From Bacillota bacterium (lineage in GTDB: Bacteria > Bacillota > Clostridia > Christensenellales > SZUA-584), in the NCBI GenBank assembly GCA_023428025.1, contig JAEYZN010000041.1, forward strand, positions 1 to 40,306: a stretch of DNA of 40,306 bases, in the 5' to 3' direction. The translations under genes and the position numbers were made by a program. The notes under the pieces were generated by a model. The model was not told the origin of the DNA. It saw nothing but the letters and a program-made list of their open reading frames with translations, and did no database searches. This document shows, in pieces, positions 23,389 through 30,858 of the stretch; within the stretch, counting starts at the first letter, position 1; each line of letters starts with the position of its first letter.

Positions 23389-24456
23389 TCATTCCTGCTG
23401 CGCGGACAGCGCCTGCGTCCTGTCCGCAAGATTGAGCGCACCCAACATTTCGTCCATGTCGCCGTCCAGAAACTGCTCCAGCTTATACAGCGTCAGCGAT
23501 ATCCTGTGGTCCGTCACGCGTCCCTGCGGGAAGTTGTAGGTGCGGATGCGTTCGCTGCGGTCGCCCGAACCCACCTGGCTCCTGCGGTTCTGAGACATCT
23601 CTTTATCCTGCGCCTGCTTGGCCATGTCGTACAGCCGCGCCTTCAGCACCTTCATCGCCTTCTCCTTGTTCTTCAGCTGAGACTTTTCGTCCTGGCACGT
23701 CACCACCAGCCCGCTCGGCTCGTGCGTGATGCGCACCGCGGAGTCCGTCGTGTTCACGCTCTGCCCGCCGTTGCCGGAAGACCGGTACACGTCCACGCGC
23801 AAGTCGTTCGGACTTAAGTCGATCTCCACGTCCTCCGCCTCGGGCAGCACCGCCACCGTGGCCGCGGACGTATGGATGCGGCCGGACGTCTCCGTCTCGG
23901 GCACACGCTGCACGCGGTGCACGCCGCTCTCATATTTCAAACGCGAATACGCGCCCTTGCCGGATATCAGCAGCGTCAGTTCCTTCACGCCGCCCAGCTC
24001 GGTGATGTTGGAGCCCAGCCGCTCGACCGCAAAGCCGTGCAGCTCCGCGTAGCGCGTGTACATGCGCCAAAGATCGGCCCCGAACAGCGCCGCTTCGTCG
24101 CCGCCCGTGCCCGCGCGTATCTCCAGCACCACGTTCTTGTCGTCGTTGGGGTCCTTGGGCAGCAGCAGAAATTTCAGCTCCTCGGTCAGCCTCTTTTCAT
24201 CCTGCTGGCGGCCTGCCAGCTCATCCTTCGCCATCGCCGCGATATCGGGATCGTCGTCCTCCATCATCACCGCAAGGTCTTCCAGCTGGGCGTGGTTGTC
24301 CCTGTACTCGGCGTATTTCGCCACCACGTCAGCCAGCGACGAGTGCTCCTTCACCAGTTTGGTGTAAAGCTCCTGATTCTGTATCACTTCCGCGTCGGCC
24401 AGCTGGGCTTCCAGCTGCTCGTATCTCATTTTCTGCGCATCCAGCTTGTCAAACAT
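23389..24456 (-). CDS. prfA: Peptide chain release factor 1
   Basis: A 355-residue class-I release factor for UAA and UAG. GGQ, which triggers peptidyl-tRNA hydrolysis, is at residues 230-232 (SSGNGGQSVNTTDSA). The codon-reading tripeptide is PET (186-188, in RVPETETSGR), the RF1 pattern in Firmicutes. The N-terminal coiled-coil domain spans about 1-95, and GTGGDEAALF is conserved. The gene lies 9 nt after prmC, whose product methylates the GGQ glutamine. Confidence 0.96.
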   Translation of the reverse strand: MFDKLDAQKMRYEQLEAQLADAEVIQNQELYTKLVKEHSSLADVVAKYAEYRDNHAQLEDLAVMMEDDDPDIAAMAKDELAGRQQDEKRLTEELKFLLLPKDPNDDKNVVLEIRAGTGGDEAALFGADLWRMYTRYAELHGFAVERLGSNITELGGVKELTLLISGKGAYSRLKYESGVHRVQRVPETETSGRIHTSAATVAVLPEAEDVEIDLSPNDLRVDVYRSSGNGGQSVNTTDSAVRITHEPSGLVVTCQDEKSQLKNKEKAMKVLKARLYDMAKQAQDKEMSQNRRSQVGSGDRSERIRTYNFPQGRVTDHRISLTLYKLEQFLDGDMDEMLGALNLADRTQALSAQQE

Positions 24457-24465
24457 ACATACACC

Positions 24466-25293
24466 CTATTTTTTACGGGCGGTCACAATGCGGTCCCGTC
24501 CCGAATAATCCTTTTTCACTTCAACATCCGCAAAACCGGCGTCCACAAGCAGCGTCGCCACGTCTCCGCCCTGTCCGGCGCCGATCTCCAGCACCAGCGC
24601 GCCGCCGCTGTTCAGACGGCCGCCCGCTCCTTTAACGAGTATCCGGTAGAACGCAAGGCCATCGTCCGCCGTCAGCGCCAGCTTCGGCTCATAATCCTTA
24701 ACGCCGCTGTCCAGCGTTTGATATTCGTCCTCGCTGATATACGGCGGATTGCTGACGATGATGTCATACGTCCCCGTCACGCCGCCCAGCATATCGCTCA
24801 AAAAAAAGCGCACCTGCGCGCCGCTGTTCCGGGCATTTTGCGACGCCAGCGCCAGCGCCGCTTCGCTGATGTCGCCCGCGTCCACGCTGGCGGTCGTTTC
24901 CGTGGCCAGCGATATGGCGATGCAGCCGCTGCCCGTGCCGATATCCAGCGCGGTCATGAAGCCGTTTGATTGAATCAGCGCAATGGCTTCTTCCGCCACC
25001 AGCTCCGTCTCCTGCCGCGGGATCAGCACGTCCGGCGTCACGTCCAGCGTCAGGTAACGGAAATACGCTTTGCCCGTTACGTATTCCACCGGCTCGCCCG
25101 CCGCGCACCGCCGCGCCATCCCGTTGACGCGGGCCTGCTGCGCCCTGTTCACGGGATGCGCGAGATACACGTCGCCCGGCCCGATCTCCAGTGCGTGCGA
25201 CACGATAACGCGCGCCCTGGCCTCCGGCTCGGGATTCCCGGCCTCCTCCAAAACGCGCCGCACCGCCTCAAAGGCGTTTTTTGCCGTGTCCAT
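24466..25293 (-). CDS. prmC: Release factor glutamine methyltransferase
   Basis: A 275-residue SAM-dependent methyltransferase that modifies the GGQ glutamine of release factors. The SAM site ALDIGTGSGCIAISLA is at about 115-130, and the catalytic NPPY is at 182-185 (IIVSNPPYISEDEY). The N-terminal helical substrate domain (about 1-85) with VEYVTGKAYF and LIPRQETE is family-typical. It begins directly after the yqhQ stop codon (TAG then ATG) and is followed by prfA, its substrate gene. Confidence 0.95.
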   Translation of the reverse strand: MDTAKNAFEAVRRVLEEAGNPEPEARARVIVSHALEIGPGDVYLAHPVNRAQQARVNGMARRCAAGEPVEYVTGKAYFRYLTLDVTPDVLIPRQETELVAEEAIALIQSNGFMTALDIGTGSGCIAISLATETTASVDAGDISEAALALASQNARNSGAQVRFFLSDMLGGVTGTYDIIVSNPPYISEDEYQTLDSGVKDYEPKLALTADDGLAFYRILVKGAGGRLNSGGALVLEIGAGQGGDVATLLVDAGFADVEVKKDYSGRDRIVTARKK

Positions 25294-26376
25294 CTAAAGC
25301 GTTTCGCCTGCCTCCGCCGCTTCGGGCTCGCTTTCAGCCGCTTTCACCGGCTCAGCTGCTTCCGCCGCGGTCTGCGCCGTTTCAGCGGGCTTGGCCTTGA
25401 GCCGCGCATAGCTCTTCGCCAGCGCGTCCAGCTCCTCCGTGCTCATCTCGTCCATCGCCGCGCGGAAAGCCACGATCGCCACCTCCACCATGCTGTCGTC
25501 CGGCGGGGCCGTCGTCAGCTTCTGCAGCATGAGGCCCGGCCACCGGATGATGCGGAAAAACAGCGCGTCGCTCATCGCCGCAAATTTCAAAAATTCATAC
25601 GCCACGCCCGCCACCAGCGGCAGCATCAGCAGCCGCAGGCCAATGCGCGCGTACCACGCGCCGCCCCAGCCCAGCAGCGAGAACAGCAGGATGGAGATCA
25701 CCATCACCAGCAGCAGGTAGCTCGTTCCGCAGCGCGGATGCAGCGTGCCGTATTTCTGGATGTTCTCCACCGTCAGCTCTTCCTCATGCTCGTAGCAGTT
25801 GATCGTCTTGTGCTCCGCGCCATGATACCGAAACACGCGCTTGATGTCCTTCACCAACGTCACGGCCAGCACATAGCCGATGAATATCAGCATGCGGATC
25901 GCGCCGTCGATCAGGTTCATCAGAAACTGCTGAGACCCGGACAGCACCGCCTTTCCGTAAATCACGCCATGAAGCAGGTTGGTCAGCACGTTGGGCAATA
26001 TGAAGAAGATGCCCACCGCGAGGCCGATCGACAATATCACCGCGAACACCATCGCGATGTCCATCACGTCCTTGCCCGACTTGTTCGCGATAAACTGCTC
26101 GAATTTGGACGGCTTATAATCATCCGACGTGTCGTCATACATCTTGGCCGACTTTGTGATGGTGTTCACGCCAAAGCCCAGCATTTCCACGAACGACGCC
26201 ACGCCCCGGATAATGGGCAAGCCGAAGAACTTGTTCTTTTTTGTGATGGGCGTCACGCTCTGCTTGTCGTAAACGATCTCCCCCGTCACTTTGCGCACCG
26301 CCAGGCCACACATCGACGGCGCCCGCATCATGACGCCTTCCAGCACACCCTGGCCGCCTATATTGGTCTTTTTCAT
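25294..26376 (-). CDS. yqhQ: DUF1385 (YqhQ-like) membrane protein
   Basis: A 360-residue membrane protein. The N-terminus NIGGQGVLEGVMMRAP is the DUF1385 signature, and YHGAEHKTINCYEHEEELT is its second conserved block. About four membrane helices lie between residues 95 and 255. The C-terminal 40 residues are Glu/Ala-rich and low in complexity. The family has no firmly established biochemical role. It commonly lies between rpmE and prmC/prfA in Clostridia, as here. It has a GAGG site and its own promoter. Confidence 0.92.
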   Translation of the reverse strand: MKKTNIGGQGVLEGVMMRAPSMCGLAVRKVTGEIVYDKQSVTPITKKNKFFGLPIIRGVASFVEMLGFGVNTITKSAKMYDDTSDDYKPSKFEQFIANKSGKDVMDIAMVFAVILSIGLAVGIFFILPNVLTNLLHGVIYGKAVLSGSQQFLMNLIDGAIRMLIFIGYVLAVTLVKDIKRVFRYHGAEHKTINCYEHEEELTVENIQKYGTLHPRCGTSYLLLVMVISILLFSLLGWGGAWYARIGLRLLMLPLVAGVAYEFLKFAAMSDALFFRIIRWPGLMLQKLTTAPPDDSMVEVAIVAFRAAMDEMSTEELDALAKSYARLKAKPAETAQTAAEAAEPVKAAESEPEAAEAGETL

Positions 26377-26407
26377 TCGCTATCCTCATTTCCCAAGCGG
26401 TGCAAAC

Positions 26408-26436
26408 AGTATACACTATTCGCGGGAAAAAGTAAA
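26408..26436 (-). promoter_or_regulatory. Promoter of the yqhQ-prmC-prfA operon
   Basis: Minus strand: -35 TTTACT (26431-26436), 17-nt spacer, -10 TATACT (26408-26413). The -35 lies within the U tract of the rpmE terminator. Confidence 0.55.
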
Positions 26437-26459
26437 ACAGACTGCGCACTTGCAGTCTG
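26430..26459 (-). terminator. Terminator of rpmE
   Basis: CAGACTGC / GCAGTCTG perfect 8-bp stem (26438-26445, 26452-26459), loop 6 nt, followed on the minus strand by TTTTACTTTTT. Confidence 0.8.
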
Positions 26460-26479
26460 CCTCCGTCTTTTATCCCGCG

Positions 26480-26680
26480 TTATTTCAGGCCGTAACGCTT
26501 GTTGAAGCGATCCACGCGCCCGCCTGTATCAACCAGCTTCTGCTTGCCCGTAAAGAACGGGTGGCATTTGGAGCAGATTTCAACCTTTATGTCCTTGCGC
26601 ACCGAACCGGTGGTAAACGTTTCGCCGCAGGCGCACGTGACCGTACACGCGTGATACTCGGGATGTATGCCTTCCTTCAT
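26480..26680 (-). CDS. rpmE: 50S ribosomal protein L31, zinc-binding form
   Basis: A 66-residue ribosomal protein. The ATG at 26680 is preferred to a GTG at 26686 because GAGGTG then has a 7-nt spacing, and MKEGIHPEYHACTVTCACGE is the normal L31 start. The C+ type zinc cysteines are seen in CTVTCACG and ICSKCHPFFTGK. The sequence ends RVDRFNKRYGLK. The Cys+ form is used in zinc-replete cells. Confidence 0.95.
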   Translation of the reverse strand: MKEGIHPEYHACTVTCACGETFTTGSVRKDIKVEICSKCHPFFTGKQKLVDTGGRVDRFNKRYGLK

Positions 26681-27080
26681 CTGCACTCACCTCTTTTTCC
26701 TGGCCTGCAAGCCTCACCCCAAACTTTGCTCGGGGAATATGGAACAATGCCTGCCTATAAAGTCGCGAAGCTTATTATAACATAAGTCCAAGAAAAATCA
26801 ACCGCAAATTTTCAGGCCGCTGACAAAGCCCAACGACTGCGCCCAATTTGCGCCTGCTTCTCGAGGTCGCGCTGCTACATCATCGTCGCAATACTCAAAA
26901 CGCCTTGTATTTGGGACTTTTTAGCGACCTTTATTCTCTTAAGTAGGTCACATGGACGATAATAGGTTTGTCATCAACCGCAAATTTTTCCTTGTTTTAC
27001 GGATATCAATTTTAAAATTCATTTTTGCGCTCATACATCATATATATTTAGTACTGATGACCCACACAAAGGAGGAAGCC
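26681..27080. other. Intergenic region with the rpmE promoter and leader
   Basis: Minus-strand promoter: -35 TTGATT (26796-26801), 16-nt spacer, -10 TATAAT (26774-26779). The ~90-nt leader to rpmE contains a CCCC...GGGG hairpin and could be an L31-type autoregulatory leader, which I cannot confirm. The right half (26802-27060) is AT-rich and holds no gene that I can support. Confidence 0.5.
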
Positions 27081-28046
27081 ATGGAAAGCATCCAGCGTTC
27101 ATTTATGCTCCTGCGCCCCGGAGACGGCCCGCATGCCCATCCGCAAAGCCGCGCGATGCTCAAAATACAGTCTGTTCAGAGCGGTCTTTCCATACAGCTC
27201 AGCGTTTCCGGCCTGCCTTCCGGCCTTTATACACTGTATCTGTTCATGCAGGACGGCGCGGCCATCTATGCGGGGGACGTCGCAGGCGGCGGGCTCCGCC
27301 AGACGCTGCCCGGCATCCGCCTCCAGAGCGTCTGGGGCGCCGCCGTCATCCACAGCGCGTCACTGGCCTTTTGCCTGAAATCGACCGGGGTCGACTGGAC
27401 AGATGTGGCCGCCCGTTTCAAACTGATGCACGCGCCGCGCCCGGCCAGGGAAACGCCTGTCGTTCCGGAGCCCCAGCCGGTGATTTTTGAGCCGGAGAAG
27501 CCGGTTGACGACAACCCCCCATACCAGCCGGAGGAAGAGCGCGCAGCCGAGCCTCTTCACAACACACCAGCGCCCGAACCGGAACCTCTCCATCCGCCGT
27601 TCATGACAGGTAATGAACCGAGTCCGTTTCGTCCGCCGTCCACGCCGGAAAATGAACCGGAGCCGTTCCGTCCGCCGTCCACGCCGGACGACATTGAGGA
27701 CGACGAGGACGATGCCATCTGCGACTCATGCCCGCACGCCGCGCGGCAGGATCGCATCAACCCATTTCCATTGGTGTTCCCGAACAGCGAATGGACAAAG
27801 ATATCCTATCCCGGCCCCACCGGCTGGTGGCATTACATCACAGGCCGCATATACAGCGGGCCCAATATCGTCGCCAAGGCGGTGGGCGTGCCGGGCGAAT
27901 ACGGCATGACGCCGCCCGTCTGGCTGGAGGGCTTCGGCACTTATCTGCGCTGTGTGACGCAGGACGCGCATGGTTACTGGCTTATGTTTCAGGATGCAGA
28001 GACAGGCGAGGTTCTGGATATGGGCCTATCTCCACATGATGCGTGA
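27081..28046 (+). CDS. Unrecognised two-domain protein with an acidic proline-rich linker
   Basis: A 321-residue protein whose ATG at 27081 follows AAAGGAGG; longer in-frame starts lack such a site. I do not recognise the family. Residues 1-125 form a compact, beta-rich domain without a signal peptide (SFMLLRPGDGPHAHPQSRA at the start). Residues 126-230 are Pro/Glu-rich, contain a 13-residue tandem repeat (NEPxPFRPPSTPE) and end in an acidic run with CDSC. Residues 240-321 form an aromatic-rich domain (WTKISYPGPTGWWHYITG, GVPGEYGMTPPVWLEG). The repeat and domain layout suggest a structural or envelope protein. Its 3' end overlaps veg on the other strand by 65 nt. Confidence 0.75.
   Translation: MESIQRSFMLLRPGDGPHAHPQSRAMLKIQSVQSGLSIQLSVSGLPSGLYTLYLFMQDGAAIYAGDVAGGGLRQTLPGIRLQSVWGAAVIHSASLAFCLKSTGVDWTDVAARFKLMHAPRPARETPVVPEPQPVIFEPEKPVDDNPPYQPEEERAAEPLHNTPAPEPEPLHPPFMTGNEPSPFRPPSTPENEPEPFRPPSTPDDIEDDEDDAICDSCPHAARQDRINPFPLVFPNSEWTKISYPGPTGWWHYITGRIYSGPNIVAKAVGVPGEYGMTPPVWLEGFGTYLRCVTQDAHGYWLMFQDAETGEVLDMGLSPHDA
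27612..27689 (+). repeat. Two tandem 39-nt in-frame repeats
   Basis: Units at 27612-27650 and 27651-27689 encode NEPSPFRPPSTPE and NEPEPFRPPSTPD. They differ at only a few bases, pointing to recent duplication inside the linker of the gene at 27081. Confidence 0.85.
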
Positions 28047-28245
28047 GCACCTCTGAATAGGAGAAGCAATACCGCCGCCGGTATCCGTGCTCCTTGACCA
28101 GCACGGTGAAAACTTCCGGGTACAGCCCGTCCAGGATGCCGTCCTGCTGGACGCCGCCGCGACGCCCGCACCGCATCCTGACGATGATGCGCTCGCCCTT
28201 CTGGCCTTTCATCTGCTGCCTGATCGCGTCCAGATTATCATTCAT
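27982..28245 (-). CDS. veg: Veg family protein
   Basis: An 87-residue small protein. The ATG at 28245 gives MNDNLDAIRQQMKGQKGERI, matching Veg, with the conserved GRRGGVQQDGILDGLYPEVF and FSYSEVLTHHVEI. Veg has a compact SH3-like fold and in Bacillus affects biofilm gene expression; its primary role is unsettled. A longer in-frame start at 28290 is less likely. The 3' end overlaps the convergent gene 27081-28046 by 65 nt. Confidence 0.88.
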   Translation of the reverse strand: MNDNLDAIRQQMKGQKGERIIVRMRCGRRGGVQQDGILDGLYPEVFTVLVKEHGYRRRYCFSYSEVLTHHVEIGPYPEPRLSLHPET

Positions 28246-28761
28246 GTCACCGCACCGCCTTTTCATATCATATGTTGCTATGTTTCCCATTTGGGTTCAA
28301 CATTATCCTCTATTGGCAAATATAAGCGGCACTTTCTGCATAATCATCAAATGCTGTGAATACCCGTTTTATCTCTCCCAACAGCGCTGCTAACATATGT
28401 TCGATACTTCATTGACCATTTTTGCATATTTATCGCGTCCGAAATGAATAATTCTATCCCAGTTATCCACAGTTTTGTCCACAGGGTATGTAAATCGAAG
28501 CTAGAGCGACCATTTAAGAGAAACAAAAAATCCTGCCAACAGACAAAAATGTATATAAAAAATTATCGGCCGACCGCCGCCCTGATAAACAGCTCATAAT
28601 TATTCATATGCATATACGGGCTGTGATCCTCCCCTTTTCTTAAACAGCATAACCTTTAATTCGATGTCTGTTTGGGTTTTGCCCCCAGGCGTTTTTGTGC
28701 TATAATGAATACGCCGCATACAAAACAGAAGCATCAGTATAGAGCAGCAAGGAGTGCGCGT
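28246..28761. other. Long AT-rich intergenic region with two DnaA boxes
   Basis: TTATCCACA at 28463-28471 is a perfect DnaA box. TTGTCCACA at 28475-28483 is a one-mismatch copy in the same orientation, 12 nt further on. A GGG and then an AT-rich stretch (about 28510-28560) follow. No gene is supportable here. The left part must hold the veg promoter and the right end holds the PfkB promoter. Confidence 0.6.
28679..28706 (+). promoter_or_regulatory. Promoter of the PfkB-family gene
   Basis: -10 TATAAT (28701-28706) with a -35 TTGCCC (28679-28684) at 16 nt, about 55 nt before the start codon. Confidence 0.55.
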
Positions 28762-29919
28762 ATGAAAAATTGGGATATTGTCGTGGCCGGACATCTTTGT
28801 CTTGATATCAGCCCGGCGTTTGACGACCGCCAGCCCCGGCGTTTGGAAGAGCTTTTCCGCCCCGGCCGCCTCATCAACATCGCGGGCGTGGTGATATCCT
28901 CGGGCGGCATCGTGTCCAACACCGGTTTTGCCCTGGCCCGGCTGGGCCTTCGTGTGCTGCCCGTCGCCAACATTGGCGACGACGAGTTCGGCGCCATGCT
29001 CGGCGGTATCGCCCAAAGAGAAACGGGCTGCGATATCCAAAAGCAGGCAGGCGTACACACCTCGTATTCCGTCATCCTCTCGCCGCCGGGTATCGACCGC
29101 ATCATCCTTCACGACCCCGCCGGGAACGACGTGTTCACGTCGGACGATATCGACTATGAAACCGTGGGGCAGGTGGGCTGTTTCCACTTTGGCTATCCGC
29201 CGCTTATGAAGCAGATCTATCAAAACGACGGCGAAGAGCTGGAGCGCGTGTTCCGGCAGGCCAAAGCCACCGGCGCCGTCACCTCTCTGGACATGTCCCT
29301 GCCGGACCCGATGAGCGAGTCGTGGCAGGTGAGTTGGCATACCGCACTTAAGCGCACGCTGCCGTTTGTGGACATCTTCATGCCCAGCATCGAGGAGGCC
29401 CTGCTGATGCTGGACAGGCCGGAATATGACCGCATCATGGGCTTATACGGCGGGGACGATTTCACGCGCTATCTGGATTTTGCCAAGGTGCGCGAGCTGG
29501 GCGATACGATACTGCGCATGGGCGCGCGCGTGGCCTTCATCAAGTGCGGCGCGCACGGCGTATATGTCAAAACCGCAGACGCCGGCAGGCTGTCGCCCAT
29601 CGGGCGGGAGTCCTGGTCGGATCGCGAGCTGTTCCAGCCCACTTATGTGGTCAGGAACTTTAAATCCGCGCTCGCCGGCGGAGATACCACCATCGCCGGT
29701 TTTCTGGCGGGCATGATCCGCGGCTTCAGCCTCGAGGACTGCGCGCGCATCGCGTGCAAAACGGGCGCGCTGTGCTGCACCACCTACGACGCGATCAGCG
29801 GCCTTATTCCTCTGGACGACGTGCTCCGCCTCACCCGCAGCGAGCCCGCCAAAAACGAAACGGACCTGCCCAAAGGCCACATGCGTTACGACGAGGATGA
29901 GGAGATATACACCCTATGA
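28762..29919 (+). CDS. PfkB-family carbohydrate kinase
   Basis: A 385-residue ribokinase-like protein with AAGGAG before the ATG at 28762. The N-terminal DIVVAGHLCLDISP and the GGIVSNTGFALARLG glycine motif (48-62) bind the sugar. ALAGGDTTIAGFLAGMIRG (304-320) is the PfkB signature 2 with catalytic base Asp308. KCGAHGVYVK is a conserved ATP-side strand. At 385 residues it is longer than the usual ~310. The substrate is unknown; a sugar or nucleoside is likely. It overlaps the next microprotein gene by 4 nt. Confidence 0.87.
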   Translation: MKNWDIVVAGHLCLDISPAFDDRQPRRLEELFRPGRLINIAGVVISSGGIVSNTGFALARLGLRVLPVANIGDDEFGAMLGGIAQRETGCDIQKQAGVHTSYSVILSPPGIDRIILHDPAGNDVFTSDDIDYETVGQVGCFHFGYPPLMKQIYQNDGEELERVFRQAKATGAVTSLDMSLPDPMSESWQVSWHTALKRTLPFVDIFMPSIEEALLMLDRPEYDRIMGLYGGDDFTRYLDFAKVRELGDTILRMGARVAFIKCGAHGVYVKTADAGRLSPIGRESWSDRELFQPTYVVRNFKSALAGGDTTIAGFLAGMIRGFSLEDCARIACKTGALCCTTYDAISGLIPLDDVLRLTRSEPAKNETDLPKGHMRYDEDEEIYTL

Positions 29920-30080
29920 GTTTGAAGGACAGCCTGAAAAACACGCTGCACCAGATACGCAACCCCGAGAGAAGCGAGGAGGATGCCGAATTCAATAAGC
30001 AGCTTGGCTTCAAACGCCTGCTCTTTCTGGCCCCGTTTCTCATCGCGGCCGCCATACTGTTGCTGCTGGGGCTTAAATAA
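29916..30080 (+). CDS. 54-residue membrane microprotein coupled to the kinase
   Basis: Starts in the stop codon of the PfkB gene (ATGA). The product is MSLKDSLKNTLHQIRN, then an acidic-basic stretch, then one membrane helix RLLFLAPFLIAAAILLLLGL at the C-terminus. It is tail-anchored in layout (N-terminus cytoplasmic). I recognise no family. The overlap predicts translational coupling, so it may tether the kinase to the membrane or be an independent small protein. Confidence 0.7.
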   Translation: MSLKDSLKNTLHQIRNPERSEEDAEFNKQLGFKRLLFLAPFLIAAAILLLLGLK

Positions 30081-30085
30081 GCGCT

Positions 30086-30113
30086 TTGCTTTTTATACAA
30101 AATATGTTATTAT
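30086..30113 (+). promoter_or_regulatory. Promoter of the DtxR-type gene
   Basis: -35 TTGCTT (30086-30091), 16-nt spacer, -10 TATTAT (30108-30113), about 31 nt before the start. Confidence 0.5.
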
Positions 30114-30144
30114 GTTAGAACTATCTTAAAAGGCGGTGATGGCC

Positions 30145-30519
30145 ATGGATTTCAGTGAATCCGTTGAGATGTATCTGGAAGCGATACTCGAACTGGAGGC
30201 AAAAAACAACGTGGTGCGGTCTGTGGACATCGCGCGGTTTTTGGGCGTCACCAAGCCGAGCGTCAACCGCGCCATGACCAACTTAAAGAACGAAGGCTAC
30301 ATTCATCAGGAGCCATACGGCGACATCACTTTTACCGATAAAGGCCGCAATAAAGCCATCAGCATCCATGAGATGCACCATATTATCACCGATTTTCTTA
30401 TGGGTTCGCTGGACATCAGCGCCGAACTGGCCGAGGCGGACGCCTGCCGCATGGAGCACGTCATCTCCCCTGAAGTCGTTCAAGCGATGAGGGTCTACAA
30501 CAAGAAGCGGCAGCAATAG
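30145..30519 (+). CDS. DtxR/MntR-family metal-dependent repressor (short form)
   Basis: A 124-residue protein. The ATG at 30145 is favoured by the AGGCGGTG site (8 nt) over a GTG at 30136 and an ATG at 30139. The winged helix (IARFLGVTKPSVNRAMTNLK and the wing GDITFTDKG) fills residues 8-68. Metal ligands of the dimer domain are visible: His75/His78, Cys101, Glu104 and His105 in ACRMEHVISPEV. The Cys-R-x-Glu-His pattern is closer to iron-sensing DtxR/IdeR than to MntR. There is no C-terminal SH3 (FeoA-like) domain. It probably represses metal uptake genes in trans, since none are adjacent. Confidence 0.87.
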   Translation: MDFSESVEMYLEAILELEAKNNVVRSVDIARFLGVTKPSVNRAMTNLKNEGYIHQEPYGDITFTDKGRNKAISIHEMHHIITDFLMGSLDISAELAEADACRMEHVISPEVVQAMRVYNKKRQQ

Positions 30520-30552
30520 CTTCTCGCAGCGTCCCGTCTGAAAAACGACAGC

Positions 30553-30584
30553 AAAAAGAAGGTATGCCCGCACGCCTTCTTTTT
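30553..30584. terminator. Bidirectional terminator
   Basis: AAAAAGAAGG (30553-30562) pairs with CCTTCTTTTT (30575-30584), loop 12 nt. It serves the convergent DtxR-type gene and the Cys-rich microprotein gene. Confidence 0.8.
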
Positions 30585-30603
30585 ATTCCGGTTATGGCCG
30601 AAT

Positions 30604-30759
30604 TTATTCGTACATCTCCATGCTCTGCTGGCACTCATTGCAATATCCACTGTTCATGTCATAGCAGTCCTTGCACATATACGAGTTGCACGCCTTGCAG
30701 TTCTGCATCCCGCGGGACTCCATCGCTTTTGAGCAGCAGGAACAATTCATTTTCGACAT
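30604..30759 (-). CDS. 51-residue cysteine-rich zinc-ribbon microprotein
   Basis: A small ORF with an excellent GGAGG site. The product begins MSKMNCSCCSKAMESRGMQN and has nine cysteines, arranged as CSCC followed by three CxxC pairs (CKAC, CKDC, CNEC). It probably binds two zinc ions in a treble-clef or ribbon fold. I do not recognise the family. It lies downstream of the phospholipase-like gene on the same strand, with no obvious terminator between, and ends at a bidirectional terminator. Confidence 0.75.
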   Translation of the reverse strand: MSKMNCSCCSKAMESRGMQNCKACNSYMCKDCYDMNSGYCNECQQSMEMYE

Positions 30760-30858
30760 AACATCCTCCGCCTTTCGGTATTTCTGACGGTAGTTTGCGC
30801 TTAATGAGCAAATTTGATACCAAAAAACCGGGGATGTTTATAACGATGAAAACAGCAG

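Noticed and set aside
24970..26505. 511-codon open frame on the plus strand
   Set aside because: Antisense to prmC and yqhQ, which have diagnostic motifs; the translation is low-complexity His/Arg-rich.
27020..27050. Sporulation sigma-E-like promoter before the 27.1 kb gene
   Set aside because: A CATACAT-like -10 is present, but the best -35-like match is only 12 nt away, too close for the consensus.
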